Shown: positions 1-11,201 of the stretch, piece after piece | How positions within the stretch are numbered: position 1 is the stretch's first letter | Layout: every line of letters begins with the position of its first letter | NCBI RefSeq assembly: GCF_030227115.1 | Contig: NZ_JASSUA010000001.1 | Location: forward strand, 2,728,001-2,792,000 | Length of the DNA: 64,000 nt | Reading direction: 5' to 3' | Source: Marinobacter sp. SS13-12 | Lineage (GTDB): Bacteria; Pseudomonadota; Gammaproteobacteria; Pseudomonadales; Oleiphilaceae | Position numbers and translations under genes: made by a program | The notes under the pieces: generated by a model | Database searches by the model: none | What the model was told of the DNA's origin: nothing | The model's input: only the letters and a program-made list of their open reading frames with translations

Positions 1-85
1 AGATAGCCAGGCGGACGCCGTAGCGGCCGTATTGCTGATAGTCCTTGTGGTTGCCTTCGCTGTGATCTGGGTATCCGGCCAATAA
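1..85 (+). CDS. C-terminal end of an unknown membrane protein (partial)
   Basis: Only the last 27 codons are inside the window, ending in TAA at 83-85. They encode a short polar stretch (DSQADAVAAV) followed by about 16 hydrophobic residues and a tail ending WVSGQ. This looks like a C-terminal transmembrane anchor. The gene points toward the convergent DUF2970 gene, whose stop lies only 3 bases away. The family cannot be told from this fragment. Confidence 0.5.
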   Translation, partial: DSQADAVAAVLLIVLVVAFAVIWVSGQ

Positions 86-88
86 AAC

Positions 89-322
89 CTACTGGCCGGA
101 AAGCACCACCTTTACCACCACAATCAGGGTGACGACAAAGCCCACGGTAAACAGGATACCGGCGATAATATAGGGCCAGGGACTGTGGCTTCCGAAATCT
201 TCCTCCCGGCGCTTGTCGGACTGCACTCCGAGAGCGCCGGCGAGAATGCTCTGCATGACTTTTAGAACACCCGGCCCCTTTTTGCGGGCAGGTTGTTTTT
301 CGTGATCCTGTTGCTCGGCCAT
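89..322 (-). CDS. DUF2970 small membrane protein
   Basis: A 77-residue protein with a charged N-terminus, a conserved segment around residues 20-36 (VLKVMQSILAGALGVQSDK) and one C-terminal transmembrane helix (about residues 52-74). This is the usual layout of the DUF2970 family, whose function is unknown. The start at 322 follows a GGAAGGAAGT Shine-Dalgarno stretch. An upstream in-frame ATG at 403 would run into the end of metH and is not preferred. It lies 41 bases downstream of metH on the same strand and may be co-transcribed with it. A role in methionine metabolism should not be inferred from that. Confidence 0.8.
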   Translation of the reverse strand: MAEQQDHEKQPARKKGPGVLKVMQSILAGALGVQSDKRREEDFGSHSPWPYIIAGILFTVGFVVTLIVVVKVVLSGQ

Positions 323-363
323 ACTTCCTTCCATCTGATCAGGTTTGGCTCTTCCGGCCGTCG

Positions 364-4071
<3,708 letters not shown>

Positions 4072-4113
4072 AAACATTACTTCCGGAAGTCGTATTTGTC
4101 TTAATGGCGCGGG

Positions 4114-4122
4114 ATCATAGCA
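4114..4122 (-). promoter_or_regulatory. Extended -10 promoter element for metH
   Basis: On the minus strand this reads TGCTATGAT, an extended -10 (TGN plus TATGAT). The expected -35 position is poor, as is common for extended -10 promoters. It would start transcription near 4107, about 35 bases before the chosen metH start. Confidence 0.4.
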
Positions 4123-4256
4123 AAATTGGCGGATGTCGTCCCACGCCTTCATGATGTTCATCAATAAGCGAAATAAAGTCCGACTATTTTACTTGGTCTT
4201 TCATGTTGGAGCGAACTCACTTAAAATACAGTTAAACTTACCAACGGGTTGCAATT

Positions 4257-4844
4257 ATGGCATTGGTTACGGTGACAGATCCCGCACGGGATTACCTTGC
4301 ACAACTTATCGAAAAACAGGATGTTGAGGGCATGGGCGTCCGTATTTTTGTGACGCAGCCCGGAACCAAGAATGCCGAGACCTGTCTGGCGTACTGCCCG
4401 CCCAATGAAATTGTGCCGACTGACGAGCAGGTTGATCTTGGCAAGTTCACGCTGTTTCTGGATCACAACTCGGTTCCGTTCCTTGAAGAAGCCTACGTGG
4501 ACTACTCCAAGGACCAGATGGGTGGCCAGCTGACCATCAAGGCACCTAACGCCAAGGTGCCCAAGGTGGATGACGATGCACCGCTCCCTGACAGGATCCA
4601 GTACGTGCTGGCCTCCGAGATCAATCCGAACCTGGCCGCGCACGGTGGCGATGTGTCATTGGTCGAGATTGTTGACGGTTCCGTAGCTGTACTCCGGTTT
4701 GGTGGCGGTTGTCAGGGCTGTAGCGCCGTCAGTCTGACCCTCAAGCAGGGTGTTGAGTCGACTCTGAAAGAGCGCGTGCCTGAAATCTCAGCCGTGCGTG
4801 ATGTCACTGACCATACAGTTAAAGAAAACGCTTATTATCAATAA
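4257..4844 (+). CDS. nfuA: Fe-S biogenesis protein NfuA
   Basis: An iron-sulfur carrier that receives a 4Fe-4S cluster and delivers it to client enzymes, especially under oxidative stress or iron limitation. The 195 residues comprise an N-terminal degenerate A-type scaffold domain (about 1-100) and a C-terminal Nfu domain whose CxxC pair (GGGCQGCS, Cys152 and Cys155) binds a cluster shared by two subunits. Length and layout match E. coli NfuA. It is transcribed away from metH and is followed by a strong terminator, so it is probably a single-gene unit. Confidence 0.96.
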   Translation: MALVTVTDPARDYLAQLIEKQDVEGMGVRIFVTQPGTKNAETCLAYCPPNEIVPTDEQVDLGKFTLFLDHNSVPFLEEAYVDYSKDQMGGQLTIKAPNAKVPKVDDDAPLPDRIQYVLASEINPNLAAHGGDVSLVEIVDGSVAVLRFGGGCQGCSAVSLTLKQGVESTLKERVPEISAVRDVTDHTVKENAYYQ

Positions 4845-4871
4845 GATAAAGTGTACTTTTAAAGTGTGATC

Positions 4872-4899
4872 AGAAGCCGGCTATCGCCGGCTTCTTTCG
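4872..4899 (+). terminator. Rho-independent terminator after nfuA
   Basis: A perfect 10-bp stem (AGAAGCCGGC / GCCGGCTTCT) with a TATC loop begins 27 bases after the nfuA stop and is followed by a short T-rich stretch. Confidence 0.8.
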
Positions 4900-5096
4900 T
4901 ATCGGAGCTGATATTTGTCAGCTTGGGGCGTGCCGTGCCACCGTCTCTGTCCTGGCGGCACGGCCAATGTCGGTATAATTCAATTACTTTATTATCAGTC
5001 ACATAATCAGAACCAAACGGCGGGTAAGATTGCCTGCCTGACAATTAACGGCGCGCCCGCTGCACTGTGCCCGCCATTCATACACTGGGGTTTGTC

Positions 5097-6296
5097 TTGG
5101 TTGATGTAGCACTTCTGTCTGTGCCACTTGTGGCTGCTATGGTTGGCTGGTTGACCAACTGGCTGGCTATTCAGATGTCATTCTATCCCGTGCAGTTTGT
5201 GGGAGTCGGTGTCTTTGGATGGCAGGGTGTTATTCCCCGCAAGGCCGAGAAAATGGCCCACATCTGCATCGACCGCACCCTGCAACAGTTTGGTGACCTG
5301 AACGCGGTCTACCAGCAACTGGAACCCCAGAGAATCGTGGAGCAGGTCATTTCCCAGGTCGGCCCACGGATGGATGAGTACATTGATGAGGTCATGTACG
5401 ACATCCAGCCGGTGCTATGGGACAACCTGCCACTGTTCGTCCGCAACCGCATCTACCAATGGGGGCGCGAACAGTTGCCGGGCCGGATCGAGTCCCTGGT
5501 GGAGGATTTTGGTGACGATCTCAACGACCTGGTGGATCTCAAGGCGCTGCTGAGCCGTGAACTCGAGTCCCACCCGGACCTGATGAACCGCATATTCCAG
5601 CAGGCCGGCTCGGTGGAGCTCCGGTCGGTGATCAACCGCGGTGCGGTCATCGGGGGTATTCTCGGGGCAATTCTGGCGCCCATCTGGGCCCGGTACCCTG
5701 AGCCCTGGCTGCTGCCGGTGGGAGGGTTTGCCGTGGGGTTTCTCACTAACTGGATTGCCATTAACCTGATATTCCGCCCCCTGGAGCCCCGGCGCTTGCT
5801 CTTCTGGAAAGTTCAGGGGCTGTTTCTCAGGCGTCAGCCGGAAATCAGCGATGTCTGGGCCAAACTGGTCGCCGAGGAGCTGATTACAGTAGAGAAGGTC
5901 GCTGACGCCATGATCAACGGCAGCCATGGCGACCGCACCCGGGCAATTATTCAGAAGCACTTGCGACCACTTCTGGACAACTCCGTGGTCATGAAGCTGA
6001 CCGCCCAGGTCACCGTGGGTATGACGGGTTACACTGAACTGAAGAAAGCCATGAACCAGAAGGCTGTGCTTGCAACCCATGATGTGTTCAGCGACCCGGC
6101 ATTCAATCGGGAAAGGGCTCCGGTCGTGGCCAGCGTTCTGGCCAGACAGATGAAATCCCTCGGCCCTGCGGAGTTCCAGGACATACTCAGGCCGGCGTTC
6201 CGTGAAGAGGAACTCCAGCTCATGCTGGTAGGTGGGGTGCTTGGCGCCCTGGCCTGTGGGCTGCAGTTTCTGGCGTTAACCCACCTATTTTCGTGA
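5097..6296 (+). CDS. DUF445 family membrane protein
   Basis: A 399-residue protein of the DUF445 (YheB/YjiN-like) family of unknown function. It has an N-terminal hydrophobic segment with GWLTNWLAIQM, a long polar helical middle, a second segment around residues 180-225 with GFLTNWIAINLIF, and a C-terminal transmembrane helix. The repeated (L)TNW(L/I)AI signature is typical of the family. The TTG start at 5097 is preceded by GGGG at a good distance. An in-frame GTG at 5067 would add ten residues but lacks a ribosome binding site. It is followed by a small membrane protein gene on the same strand. Confidence 0.8.
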   Translation: MVDVALLSVPLVAAMVGWLTNWLAIQMSFYPVQFVGVGVFGWQGVIPRKAEKMAHICIDRTLQQFGDLNAVYQQLEPQRIVEQVISQVGPRMDEYIDEVMYDIQPVLWDNLPLFVRNRIYQWGREQLPGRIESLVEDFGDDLNDLVDLKALLSRELESHPDLMNRIFQQAGSVELRSVINRGAVIGGILGAILAPIWARYPEPWLLPVGGFAVGFLTNWIAINLIFRPLEPRRLLFWKVQGLFLRRQPEISDVWAKLVAEELITVEKVADAMINGSHGDRTRAIIQKHLRPLLDNSVVMKLTAQVTVGMTGYTELKKAMNQKAVLATHDVFSDPAFNRERAPVVASVLARQMKSLGPAEFQDILRPAFREEELQLMLVGGVLGALACGLQFLALTHLFS

Positions 6297-6345
6297 CAGA
6301 CCGAAATAGTCGTCTGGCACAACTGACTGACCCGGAGGGCAGTGT

Positions 6346-6669
6346 ATGAATTTTGGATGGACACTCGTTATTCAGGCAGGTGTAACAGCAGCTGCGGTAA
6401 TATCAGTGCTTGCTGTGTTCTGGTTTGCCGTGGTGAAGCCCCATCTTGACCGCAAGGTCGAGGAAGTCATTCAGGCCTCACGGGAGATAGAGCCTGCCGT
6501 AAAAAGAGGCGTGAGGCAGGGAGTGGAGGAAACCTTACGGGAACTTCCGGAAAGCACGGCCAAGGAATCAACACGACAGTTTCTGCGCTTCGGTTCGAAC
6601 CTGTTCGAAAACGGCCTGAGCAGCTTCCTTGGCGATGTGCCAGGTCAGGGCAGAAAACCGCCCGGATGA
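6346..6669 (+). CDS. Small single-pass membrane protein, hypothetical
   Basis: A 107-residue protein with one N-terminal transmembrane helix (about residues 8-30) and a charged, probably helical cytoplasmic part containing ESTAKESTRQFLRFG. I do not recognise the family. The start has a clear GGAGG 8-9 bases upstream. It follows the DUF445 gene by 49 bases on the same strand and ends one base before the convergent tusE stop. Confidence 0.65.
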   Translation: MNFGWTLVIQAGVTAAAVISVLAVFWFAVVKPHLDRKVEEVIQASREIEPAVKRGVRQGVEETLRELPESTAKESTRQFLRFGSNLFENGLSSFLGDVPGQGRKPPG

Positions 6670-6670
6670 C

Positions 6671-6997
6671 CTACAGGCAGTTGGTCGGCCGCGGCAGACC
6701 GGCAATGCGGCAGGCGGTTTTTGCCGGGGTGCCGGGAAACAGCTGCATAAGATAGATACTGTTACCCTTTTCTTCACCAAGTGCCTCTTTTACCGCTTTT
6801 ACGAACAGACGGTTAGAGGGCGGCGACATTTCATGCTGTTTGTAAAAGTCTCGCAGAAACCGGATGATTTCCCAGTGATTATCGCCAAGGTTGATGCCAT
6901 CCTCGTCCGCAATAACCTCGGCAACCTTCGGGTTCCAGTGCTCGGCGATCTCCAGAAAACCTTCATTGTTTCGTTCCGGCATCGTGATATCAGTCAT
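6671..6997 (-). CDS. tusE: TusE/DsrC family sulfur relay protein
   Basis: The last carrier of the Tus relay, which passes persulfide sulfur from TusD to MnmA for 2-thiouridine at tRNA position 34. The 108-residue protein has the family core (DNHWEIIRFLRDFY, GEEKGNSIYLMQLFP) and ends TACRIAGLPRPTNCL. The penultimate Cys107 is the expected active cysteine. A second cysteine ten residues earlier (Cys96) makes a CX10C pair, which E. coli TusE lacks but the DsrC of sulfur oxidisers and sulfate reducers has. It is the last gene of the tusDCBE run, 3 bases after tusB. The context supports a TusE role and the cysteine pattern is DsrC-like. Confidence 0.9.
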   Translation of the reverse strand: MTDITMPERNNEGFLEIAEHWNPKVAEVIADEDGINLGDNHWEIIRFLRDFYKQHEMSPPSNRLFVKAVKEALGEEKGNSIYLMQLFPGTPAKTACRIAGLPRPTNCL

Positions 6998-7000
6998 GGT

Positions 7001-7282
7001 TCACCAGCTAATGACATTTTCTGCAGCTGCGGTCAGGCCTACCATGCCATCGAATGACACAGTCTGCTCCCTGCTGAACTGCGATGAAAGTCCTCGCGCT
7101 TCCAGGTCCGGCGCCAGCGCAAAACATCGCTCCGGGTTCAGATCCAGCCGCTGGGTGACAGCCAGGACGCCGTTTTCGGTCAACAGCAAGCCATCCTCAG
7201 GCCCGATCGCAGACAGGCACAGCCTGAAGCGGCTGTGCTCCGGCGGCTTATTGAGGATATGCAGGGTTTTAAATGAGATCAT
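7001..7282 (-). CDS. tusB: Sulfurtransferase complex subunit TusB
   Basis: The DsrH-type subunit of the heterohexameric TusBCD complex in tRNA 2-thiolation. The 93 residues match the family size and begin with the typical short strand (TLHILNKPP). It has no conserved catalytic cysteine of its own. It sits between tusC and tusE with short gaps (11 and 3 bases), so it should be translated from the same message. Confidence 0.88.
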   Translation of the reverse strand: MISFKTLHILNKPPEHSRFRLCLSAIGPEDGLLLTENGVLAVTQRLDLNPERCFALAPDLEARGLSSQFSREQTVSFDGMVGLTAAAENVISW

Positions 7283-7293
7283 TGTTTCAGCTC

Positions 7294-7644
7294 CTAGCCT
7301 GCAAACGCGACGTGATCAAAGCGGGCGGTCAGCTCCGGGCCGAAGTCGGTAATGGTGGCCTGGTCGAGCAGCTCCGTTTCAGCCAGACCATACTGATTAC
7401 AGGCATGACTGTCTGCCAGCAGAGCTTCCACGCCGAAGATTGGCGCTGCAGACAGATTCCGCTCAATGGATTTCTGCTGAACCTTCGCGGCGTCCTGTCC
7501 TTTGCGCAGCCAGTTCACTCCGGCACCGCAGAACAACAGCGACACAGGTTGATCAAACGCGGCCAGGGAGAAGGCCATGTCCAGCGCTTCCCGGCCTTCC
7601 CAGGAGCCGTAGGGCGGCTGGTCGATAATGATCAGCGTACTCAT
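7294..7644 (-). CDS. tusC: Sulfurtransferase complex subunit TusC
   Basis: The DsrF-type subunit of TusBCD. The 116-residue protein starts with the conserved IIIDQPPYGSWEGREALD strand-loop-helix, followed by VSLLFCGAGVNWL. It is in the expected order between tusD and tusB, with a 2-base gap to tusD. Confidence 0.9.
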   Translation of the reverse strand: MSTLIIIDQPPYGSWEGREALDMAFSLAAFDQPVSLLFCGAGVNWLRKGQDAAKVQQKSIERNLSAAPIFGVEALLADSHACNQYGLAETELLDQATITDFGPELTARFDHVAFAG

Positions 7645-7646
7645 CG

Positions 7647-8090
7647 TCAGCCTCCCTTGTGAAAGTATAAAACCCGGGATTCAGAAGCTGTACTGTCTAC
7701 CCACTCACCCAGACCTGCTATCTCAAAGGGTGCCCGCAGGTTGGAAGCGGTCAGCTCGTAGCGTTGCCTCTCTGAGTCGTTGACAAGGCCTCGCCGGAGA
7801 GCCGAGGCAATACAGGCAACGCCGGGAATACTGTTTTCGGCAAGAAAAGCGGCCCAGGCTTCAGACAGATTCAGTTCATCGGACGGGGGCGCGATAAGGC
7901 TGGACGCCAGGTGAACGCCATCACCATAGAGGAATACCCGGTCGATACGCATGTCGGCTGCCAGCACGGCGTGGGCAAACTGCAGGGCTGTTTGCGGTGC
8001 CTGAGACGAGTAGGGTGCCCCGGTAATCACCAACGTAAAAACCCCGGCAGGTGCCGGGGTTTTTGTCTGCTCTGGCAGGCTGCTGCTCAT
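7647..8090 (-). CDS. tusD: Sulfurtransferase complex subunit TusD
   Basis: The catalytic DsrE-type subunit of TusBCD. It takes sulfur from TusA on a conserved cysteine, here Cys93 in VACIASALRRG, and hands it to TusE. The fold begins with FTLVITGAPYSS, equivalent to the N-terminus of E. coli TusD, so the first 17 residues are an extension. That extension is encoded by a perfect terminator-like hairpin (8037-8064). The ATG at 8090 overlaps the yccA stop (ATGA). A TTG at codon 20 is the only start after the hairpin that would keep most of the first strand. Which start is used is uncertain. Confidence 0.9.
   Translation of the reverse strand: MSSSLPEQTKTPAPAGVFTLVITGAPYSSQAPQTALQFAHAVLAADMRIDRVFLYGDGVHLASSLIAPPSDELNLSEAWAAFLAENSIPGVACIASALRRGLVNDSERQRYELTASNLRAPFEIAGLGEWVDSTASESRVLYFHKGG
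8037..8064 (-). terminator. Terminator-like hairpin inside the tusD 5' end, after yccA
   Basis: A perfect inverted repeat: AAAAACCCCGGCA, a 2-base centre, TGCCGGGGTTTTT. On the minus strand it follows the yccA stop by about 23 bases and ends in a U-tract, so it has all the parts of an intrinsic terminator. It is symmetrical and could also act on the plus strand. It lies inside the apparent tusD reading frame. Confidence 0.7.
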
Positions 8091-8803
8091 TCGTTGGAAA
8101 ATGCGCCAATGAGGTGAAGCAGGCTCAGGAACAGGTTGTAGATATTGAGGAAGAGGCCTGTTGTCGCCATGATGTAGTTGGTCTCACCGCCGTTCACAAT
8201 CCGGCTGGTGTCATACAGGATGAAACCGGACATCAGGAACACGATAGCCGCACTGATAGCAAGGCTGAAGGCGCCGATGTCAACGCCGAACATACCGGCA
8301 ACCAGCGAACCCACCAGCGCTACAAGCACTACAACCAGACCGGCAACCAGCAGGCCTCGCATGAAGCTGAAGTCTTTCTTGGTGGTCAGCACGTAGCCTG
8401 ACAGCGCAAAGAACACAACGGCCGTTCCGCCCAGGGCCTGCATCACAATCTGGCCGCCGTTGGCCATGGCCATGTAGTAGTTCAGGGTTGGACCGATCGA
8501 AAGACCGAGAAGGCCTGTAAACGCGAAGACCACACCAATACCGGCAGAGCTGTTGGCGGTTCTTGGCAGAACCAGCCACACCAGGGCGAGTGCGCCCAGC
8601 ATGCAGATGAGGCTTACGCCTCGTCCCAGGCCGATAGACATGGAAACGCCAGCCATCACGGCACTGAACAGCAGGGTCATGGCGAGCAGGCTATAGGTGT
8701 TACGCAGAACCTTCGTCGCCTCAGGACTGATGGCGGCTGTGCCAGAGCCACGGTTTATCGTGATGCCCTGACTCTTCTGAACGTTATACTGTCTGTTTTC
8801 CAT
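8087..8803 (-). CDS. yccA: Bax inhibitor-1/YccA family membrane protein
   Basis: A multi-pass inner membrane protein. E. coli YccA modulates the FtsH protease; the wider BI-1 family includes pH-sensitive ion leak channels. The 238 residues have a polar N-terminus and about seven transmembrane helices, ending with the family signature region (FILYDTSRIVNGGETNYI, then LFLNIYNLFLSLLHLIG). The start at 8803 has GGAGAAG upstream. A longer frame to 8914 would cover the promoter and is rejected. Its stop overlaps the tusD ATG. Confidence 0.93.
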   Translation of the reverse strand: MENRQYNVQKSQGITINRGSGTAAISPEATKVLRNTYSLLAMTLLFSAVMAGVSMSIGLGRGVSLICMLGALALVWLVLPRTANSSAGIGVVFAFTGLLGLSIGPTLNYYMAMANGGQIVMQALGGTAVVFFALSGYVLTTKKDFSFMRGLLVAGLVVVLVALVGSLVAGMFGVDIGAFSLAISAAIVFLMSGFILYDTSRIVNGGETNYIMATTGLFLNIYNLFLSLLHLIGAFSNE

Positions 8804-8893
8804 TCTGAATCTTCTCCGGTTTTTAACAGCCGTTGTTAAACAGCTAGTGTGGCGCAGGAGCCCAGCATGGCTCCGCATCCGAATTCTTACTCC

Positions 8894-8921
8894 ATCATAA
8901 TGCCGAATTCCCAACTTTCAA
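8894..8921 (-). promoter_or_regulatory. Sigma70-type promoter of yccA
   Basis: On the minus strand TTGAAA (8916-8921) and TATGAT (8894-8899) are separated by 16 bases. Transcription would start near 8887 and give a leader of about 85 bases before the yccA ATG. Confidence 0.6.
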
Positions 8922-9023
8922 TCGTTTCTGACTTAAATGGTGGGTAAAGATTCCCTTGAATACCATTAACTCCAGGTTAGATTTCCCTGAAGGGTTCAAT
9001 CCTGCCCGGAATTTTGCAGGGCG

Positions 9024-9051
9024 TTGACAGGGCAGGAGATTCCGGTATCAT
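9024..9051 (+). promoter_or_regulatory. Promoter of the tRNA-Ser gene
   Basis: TTGACA (9024-9029) and TATCAT (9046-9051) are 16 bases apart, and a GC-rich stretch (GCTCCCCGC) follows directly, as in stringently controlled stable RNA promoters. The tRNA begins about 37 bases downstream of the -10. Confidence 0.7.
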
Positions 9052-9087
9052 GCTCCCCGCTGTCGCAATGACGGCTGTGGAGAAAAC

Positions 9088-9178
9088 GGTGGGCTGGCAG
9101 AGTGGCTGAATGCAGCGGTCTTGAAAACCGCCGAAGGTTAGTAGCCTTCCCGGGGTTCGAATCCCTGGCCCACCGCCA
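9088..9178 (+). tRNA. serT: tRNA-Ser (anticodon UGA)
   Basis: A 91-base class II tRNA. The acceptor arms GGTGGGC and GCCCACC pair perfectly and are followed by discriminator G and an encoded CCA. The anticodon loop in GGTCTTGAAAACC gives TGA, reading UCA codons. A long variable arm is present, and the T arm contains GGTTCGAATCC. It is divergent from yccA, as serT is in E. coli. Confidence 0.97.
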
Positions 9179-9300
9179 CTTTCTCTTCATTCTCTTTGGT
9201 TTCCCGTCACTTTCACTACCTTCAATCCCGCTTGTAGTCCGAGTTGATTCCGCGTGATCCGACCCCATAATTGACTTACAGATGTGAAGGGGGCCCAGCT

Positions 9301-9504
9301 ATGCAGAATTCAAAGACCGATCAGGAGACGACTCAGGACGTTCGCCACGACCGTAAATTCTCGGTGTCGGCCAATCGTGGTGGGGCAAGCCATAAAGTTC
9401 GTTATGTGGAGGCTGGGGGAGCGGCAGTGGATACGCAGGAGTGTGCGTTCTGCGAATCAGTGCCAGACCTTTCCGAGAGCCCTGCAAAGAACAGGACTTC
9501 CTGA
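9301..9504 (+). CDS. Small hypothetical protein with a CxxC motif
   Basis: A possible 67-residue polar protein with QECAFCESV near the C-terminus. The ATG has AGGGGG 7 bases upstream. A frame from 9271 would be ten residues longer. No family is recognised and there is no transmembrane segment. It lies alone between tRNA-Ser and the convergent hemH. It may be a real small gene, but coding status rests only on the ribosome binding site and an open frame. Confidence 0.35.
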   Translation: MQNSKTDQETTQDVRHDRKFSVSANRGGASHKVRYVEAGGAAVDTQECAFCESVPDLSESPAKNRTS

Positions 9505-9521
9505 GATAAGCCTGGTTCAGA

Positions 9522-10631
9522 TCACAGGCCCCGGCCCGGGTACTGGGCCTGCTTCTGTTTCTCTGCAAGCCTCAGCCGGGTGGCCAGTTCCTCCGGCTTG
9601 TTGGTGGGCACTGTCCAGCCCTGCAGGTTGTCTTCAATCAGTTGCGTCAGAGCACTGATATGCCCCGGTGTTGCATTCAGCGCCGGTATATAGCTGAAAC
9701 CTTCGCCGCCCGCTTCGATGAAGTATTCCCGATTCTCTTCATCAATTTCCTCAACGGTTTCCAGGCAATCCGAGGAGAAACCGGGGCAGAAGACATCGAT
9801 CGACTTTAGGCCTTTTCCGGGCAGGGATTTCAGGGTCTCGTCGGTGTAGGGCTGCAACCATTCCTCCCGTCCGAAACGGGACTGGAAGGTCGTCATGTAG
9901 TCATCCTTCGACAAACCGAGCCTTTCTGCCAGCAGCCGTGACGTCTTGTGGCATTCGCAGTGATAGGGATCGCCCTTTTCCAGGTATTTCAGAGGTACGC
10001 CGTGGTAGGAAAGAATCAGCTTTTCATTTCGCCCATGCTCATTCCAGTGTGCCTGGATATGGTTGGCCATGGCCTCGATGTAGGGCGGGTAGTCCGGGTA
10101 GTGGGAAACAAACCGGAGATCCGGTATCCAGCGCCGCCGGGTGAAGTCATGGGCAATGGCATCAAACGTGGATGCCGAGGTCGAAGCCGAGTACTGGGGA
10201 TACAGCGGCAGTACCAGTAACTGCCGAACCCCCTGGGCCTGCATTTCGTCCAGAACCTTTGAAACACTCGGGTTGCCATAGCGCATGGCAAAACCAACCA
10301 CGATGTTGTTGCCGTACTTTGCCTGCAGCTCTTTACGAATGCCTTCCGCCTGTTTGGCGGTGTGGGTCAGCAGCGGCGAGCCCTCAGGTTGCCAGACGCT
10401 GGCATAGGCCTTGGCGGAGCGGCTGGGCCGGATCCGCAGAATAATGCCATGCAGGATCAGCCACCAGATCGGCCGGGGCACTTCCACCACCCGGGGGTCC
10501 CACAGAAATTCGCCGAGGTACCGGCGCAGGGCTGATGGCGTCGGGGCATCCGGGGTTCCCAGATTGGTGACCAGTACCCCGGTCTTTTCCGGATGGTCAT
10601 GGCGAAAGTTGGCGGTACCCTTGTACTGCAT
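9522..10631 (-). CDS. hemH: Ferrochelatase HemH
   Basis: Inserts ferrous iron into protoporphyrin IX, the last step of protoheme synthesis. The 369-residue protein has the N-terminal signature VLVTNLGTPDAPTPSALRRY, the central ILSYHGVPLKYLEKGDPY with the metal-binding histidine, and VFCPGFSSDCLETVEEI with the second conserved acidic cluster. Length fits bacterial HemH. The start at 10631 is chosen by family N-terminus; the frame is open to 10739. It is 43 bases downstream of blh on the same strand, so heme synthesis may share a transcript with the sulfur-linked genes upstream. Confidence 0.97.
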   Translation of the reverse strand: MQYKGTANFRHDHPEKTGVLVTNLGTPDAPTPSALRRYLGEFLWDPRVVEVPRPIWWLILHGIILRIRPSRSAKAYASVWQPEGSPLLTHTAKQAEGIRKELQAKYGNNIVVGFAMRYGNPSVSKVLDEMQAQGVRQLLVLPLYPQYSASTSASTFDAIAHDFTRRRWIPDLRFVSHYPDYPPYIEAMANHIQAHWNEHGRNEKLILSYHGVPLKYLEKGDPYHCECHKTSRLLAERLGLSKDDYMTTFQSRFGREEWLQPYTDETLKSLPGKGLKSIDVFCPGFSSDCLETVEEIDEENREYFIEAGGEGFSYIPALNATPGHISALTQLIEDNLQGWTVPTNKPEELATRLRLAEKQKQAQYPGRGL

Positions 10632-10674
10632 GGTGCTGGATCCTGGTAGCGTTTGTGTCCGGGCGAAAGGTGAC

Positions 10675-11106
10675 TCAGGACTTCTTCTGTGCCTGCTCAG
10701 CCATTCTTGGTGCCAGGCCGCCGATATCATAGCCGGCATTGCGGGCTTTGCTGACGATGTCCTGTGCCGGTTTGTAACGGGCGGAGCTCAGTGCCCAGAG
10801 AACCGTGCAACGTGTTCCCGAGCGACAGAAAGCCAATACGGGTTTCTCGGCCTCCCGGATCATTGCATCAAACCGGTCCACGTCATTATCCAGGATATTG
10901 CCGGATTCCACTGGCAGATAAACCCATTCCATACCATTTTCACGAGCAGCGGCTTCGATGTCAGCCATAGCGGGCTGCCCGGCTTCCTCACCGTCGGGCC
11001 GGTTGGCCACCAGGGTTCTGAAACCCAGCTTTGCAGCCTCGGTTATGTCGTCTACCGACAACTGAGGGGCCACGGAAATCGTCTCATCAATGCGTCTGAT
11101 GTCCAT
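10675..11106 (-). CDS. blh: Beta-lactamase-hydrolase-like protein (BLH, DUF442 phosphatase-like domain)
   Basis: A 143-residue tyrosine-phosphatase-fold domain of the TIGR01244 type. The catalytic loop is FCRSGTRC (Cys94, Arg99), shorter than the CX5R loop of classical phosphatases but usual here. In other proteobacteria this domain is fused to, or encoded beside, a persulfide dioxygenase and YeeE/YedE transporters in H2S-detoxification units controlled by BigR. Here it stands alone without the dioxygenase domain, downstream of two such transporters. Enzymatic substrate is unknown. The N-terminus (MDIRRIDETISVAPQLS) is intact. Confidence 0.82.
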   Translation of the reverse strand: MDIRRIDETISVAPQLSVDDITEAAKLGFRTLVANRPDGEEAGQPAMADIEAAARENGMEWVYLPVESGNILDNDVDRFDAMIREAEKPVLAFCRSGTRCTVLWALSSARYKPAQDIVSKARNAGYDIGGLAPRMAEQAQKKS

Positions 11107-11201
11107 TCAAGATCCTCTAACCAGTCATGAAAAGCCAATGCATAATGCCATAGTGAGCCCGCCTGTGTCAGAGGGATGTGAGGGGCGGGCAACGGGTGAT
11201 T

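Noticed and set aside
4072..4256. Possible cobalamin riboswitch upstream of metH
   Set aside because: The leader is short and contains no B12-box-like sequence or the expected set of stems.
11157..11191. GCCCGCC...GGCGGGC pair between pmpB and blh as a terminator
   Set aside because: The loop is 21 bases and no T-tract follows on the minus strand, so it does not separate the transcription units convincingly.
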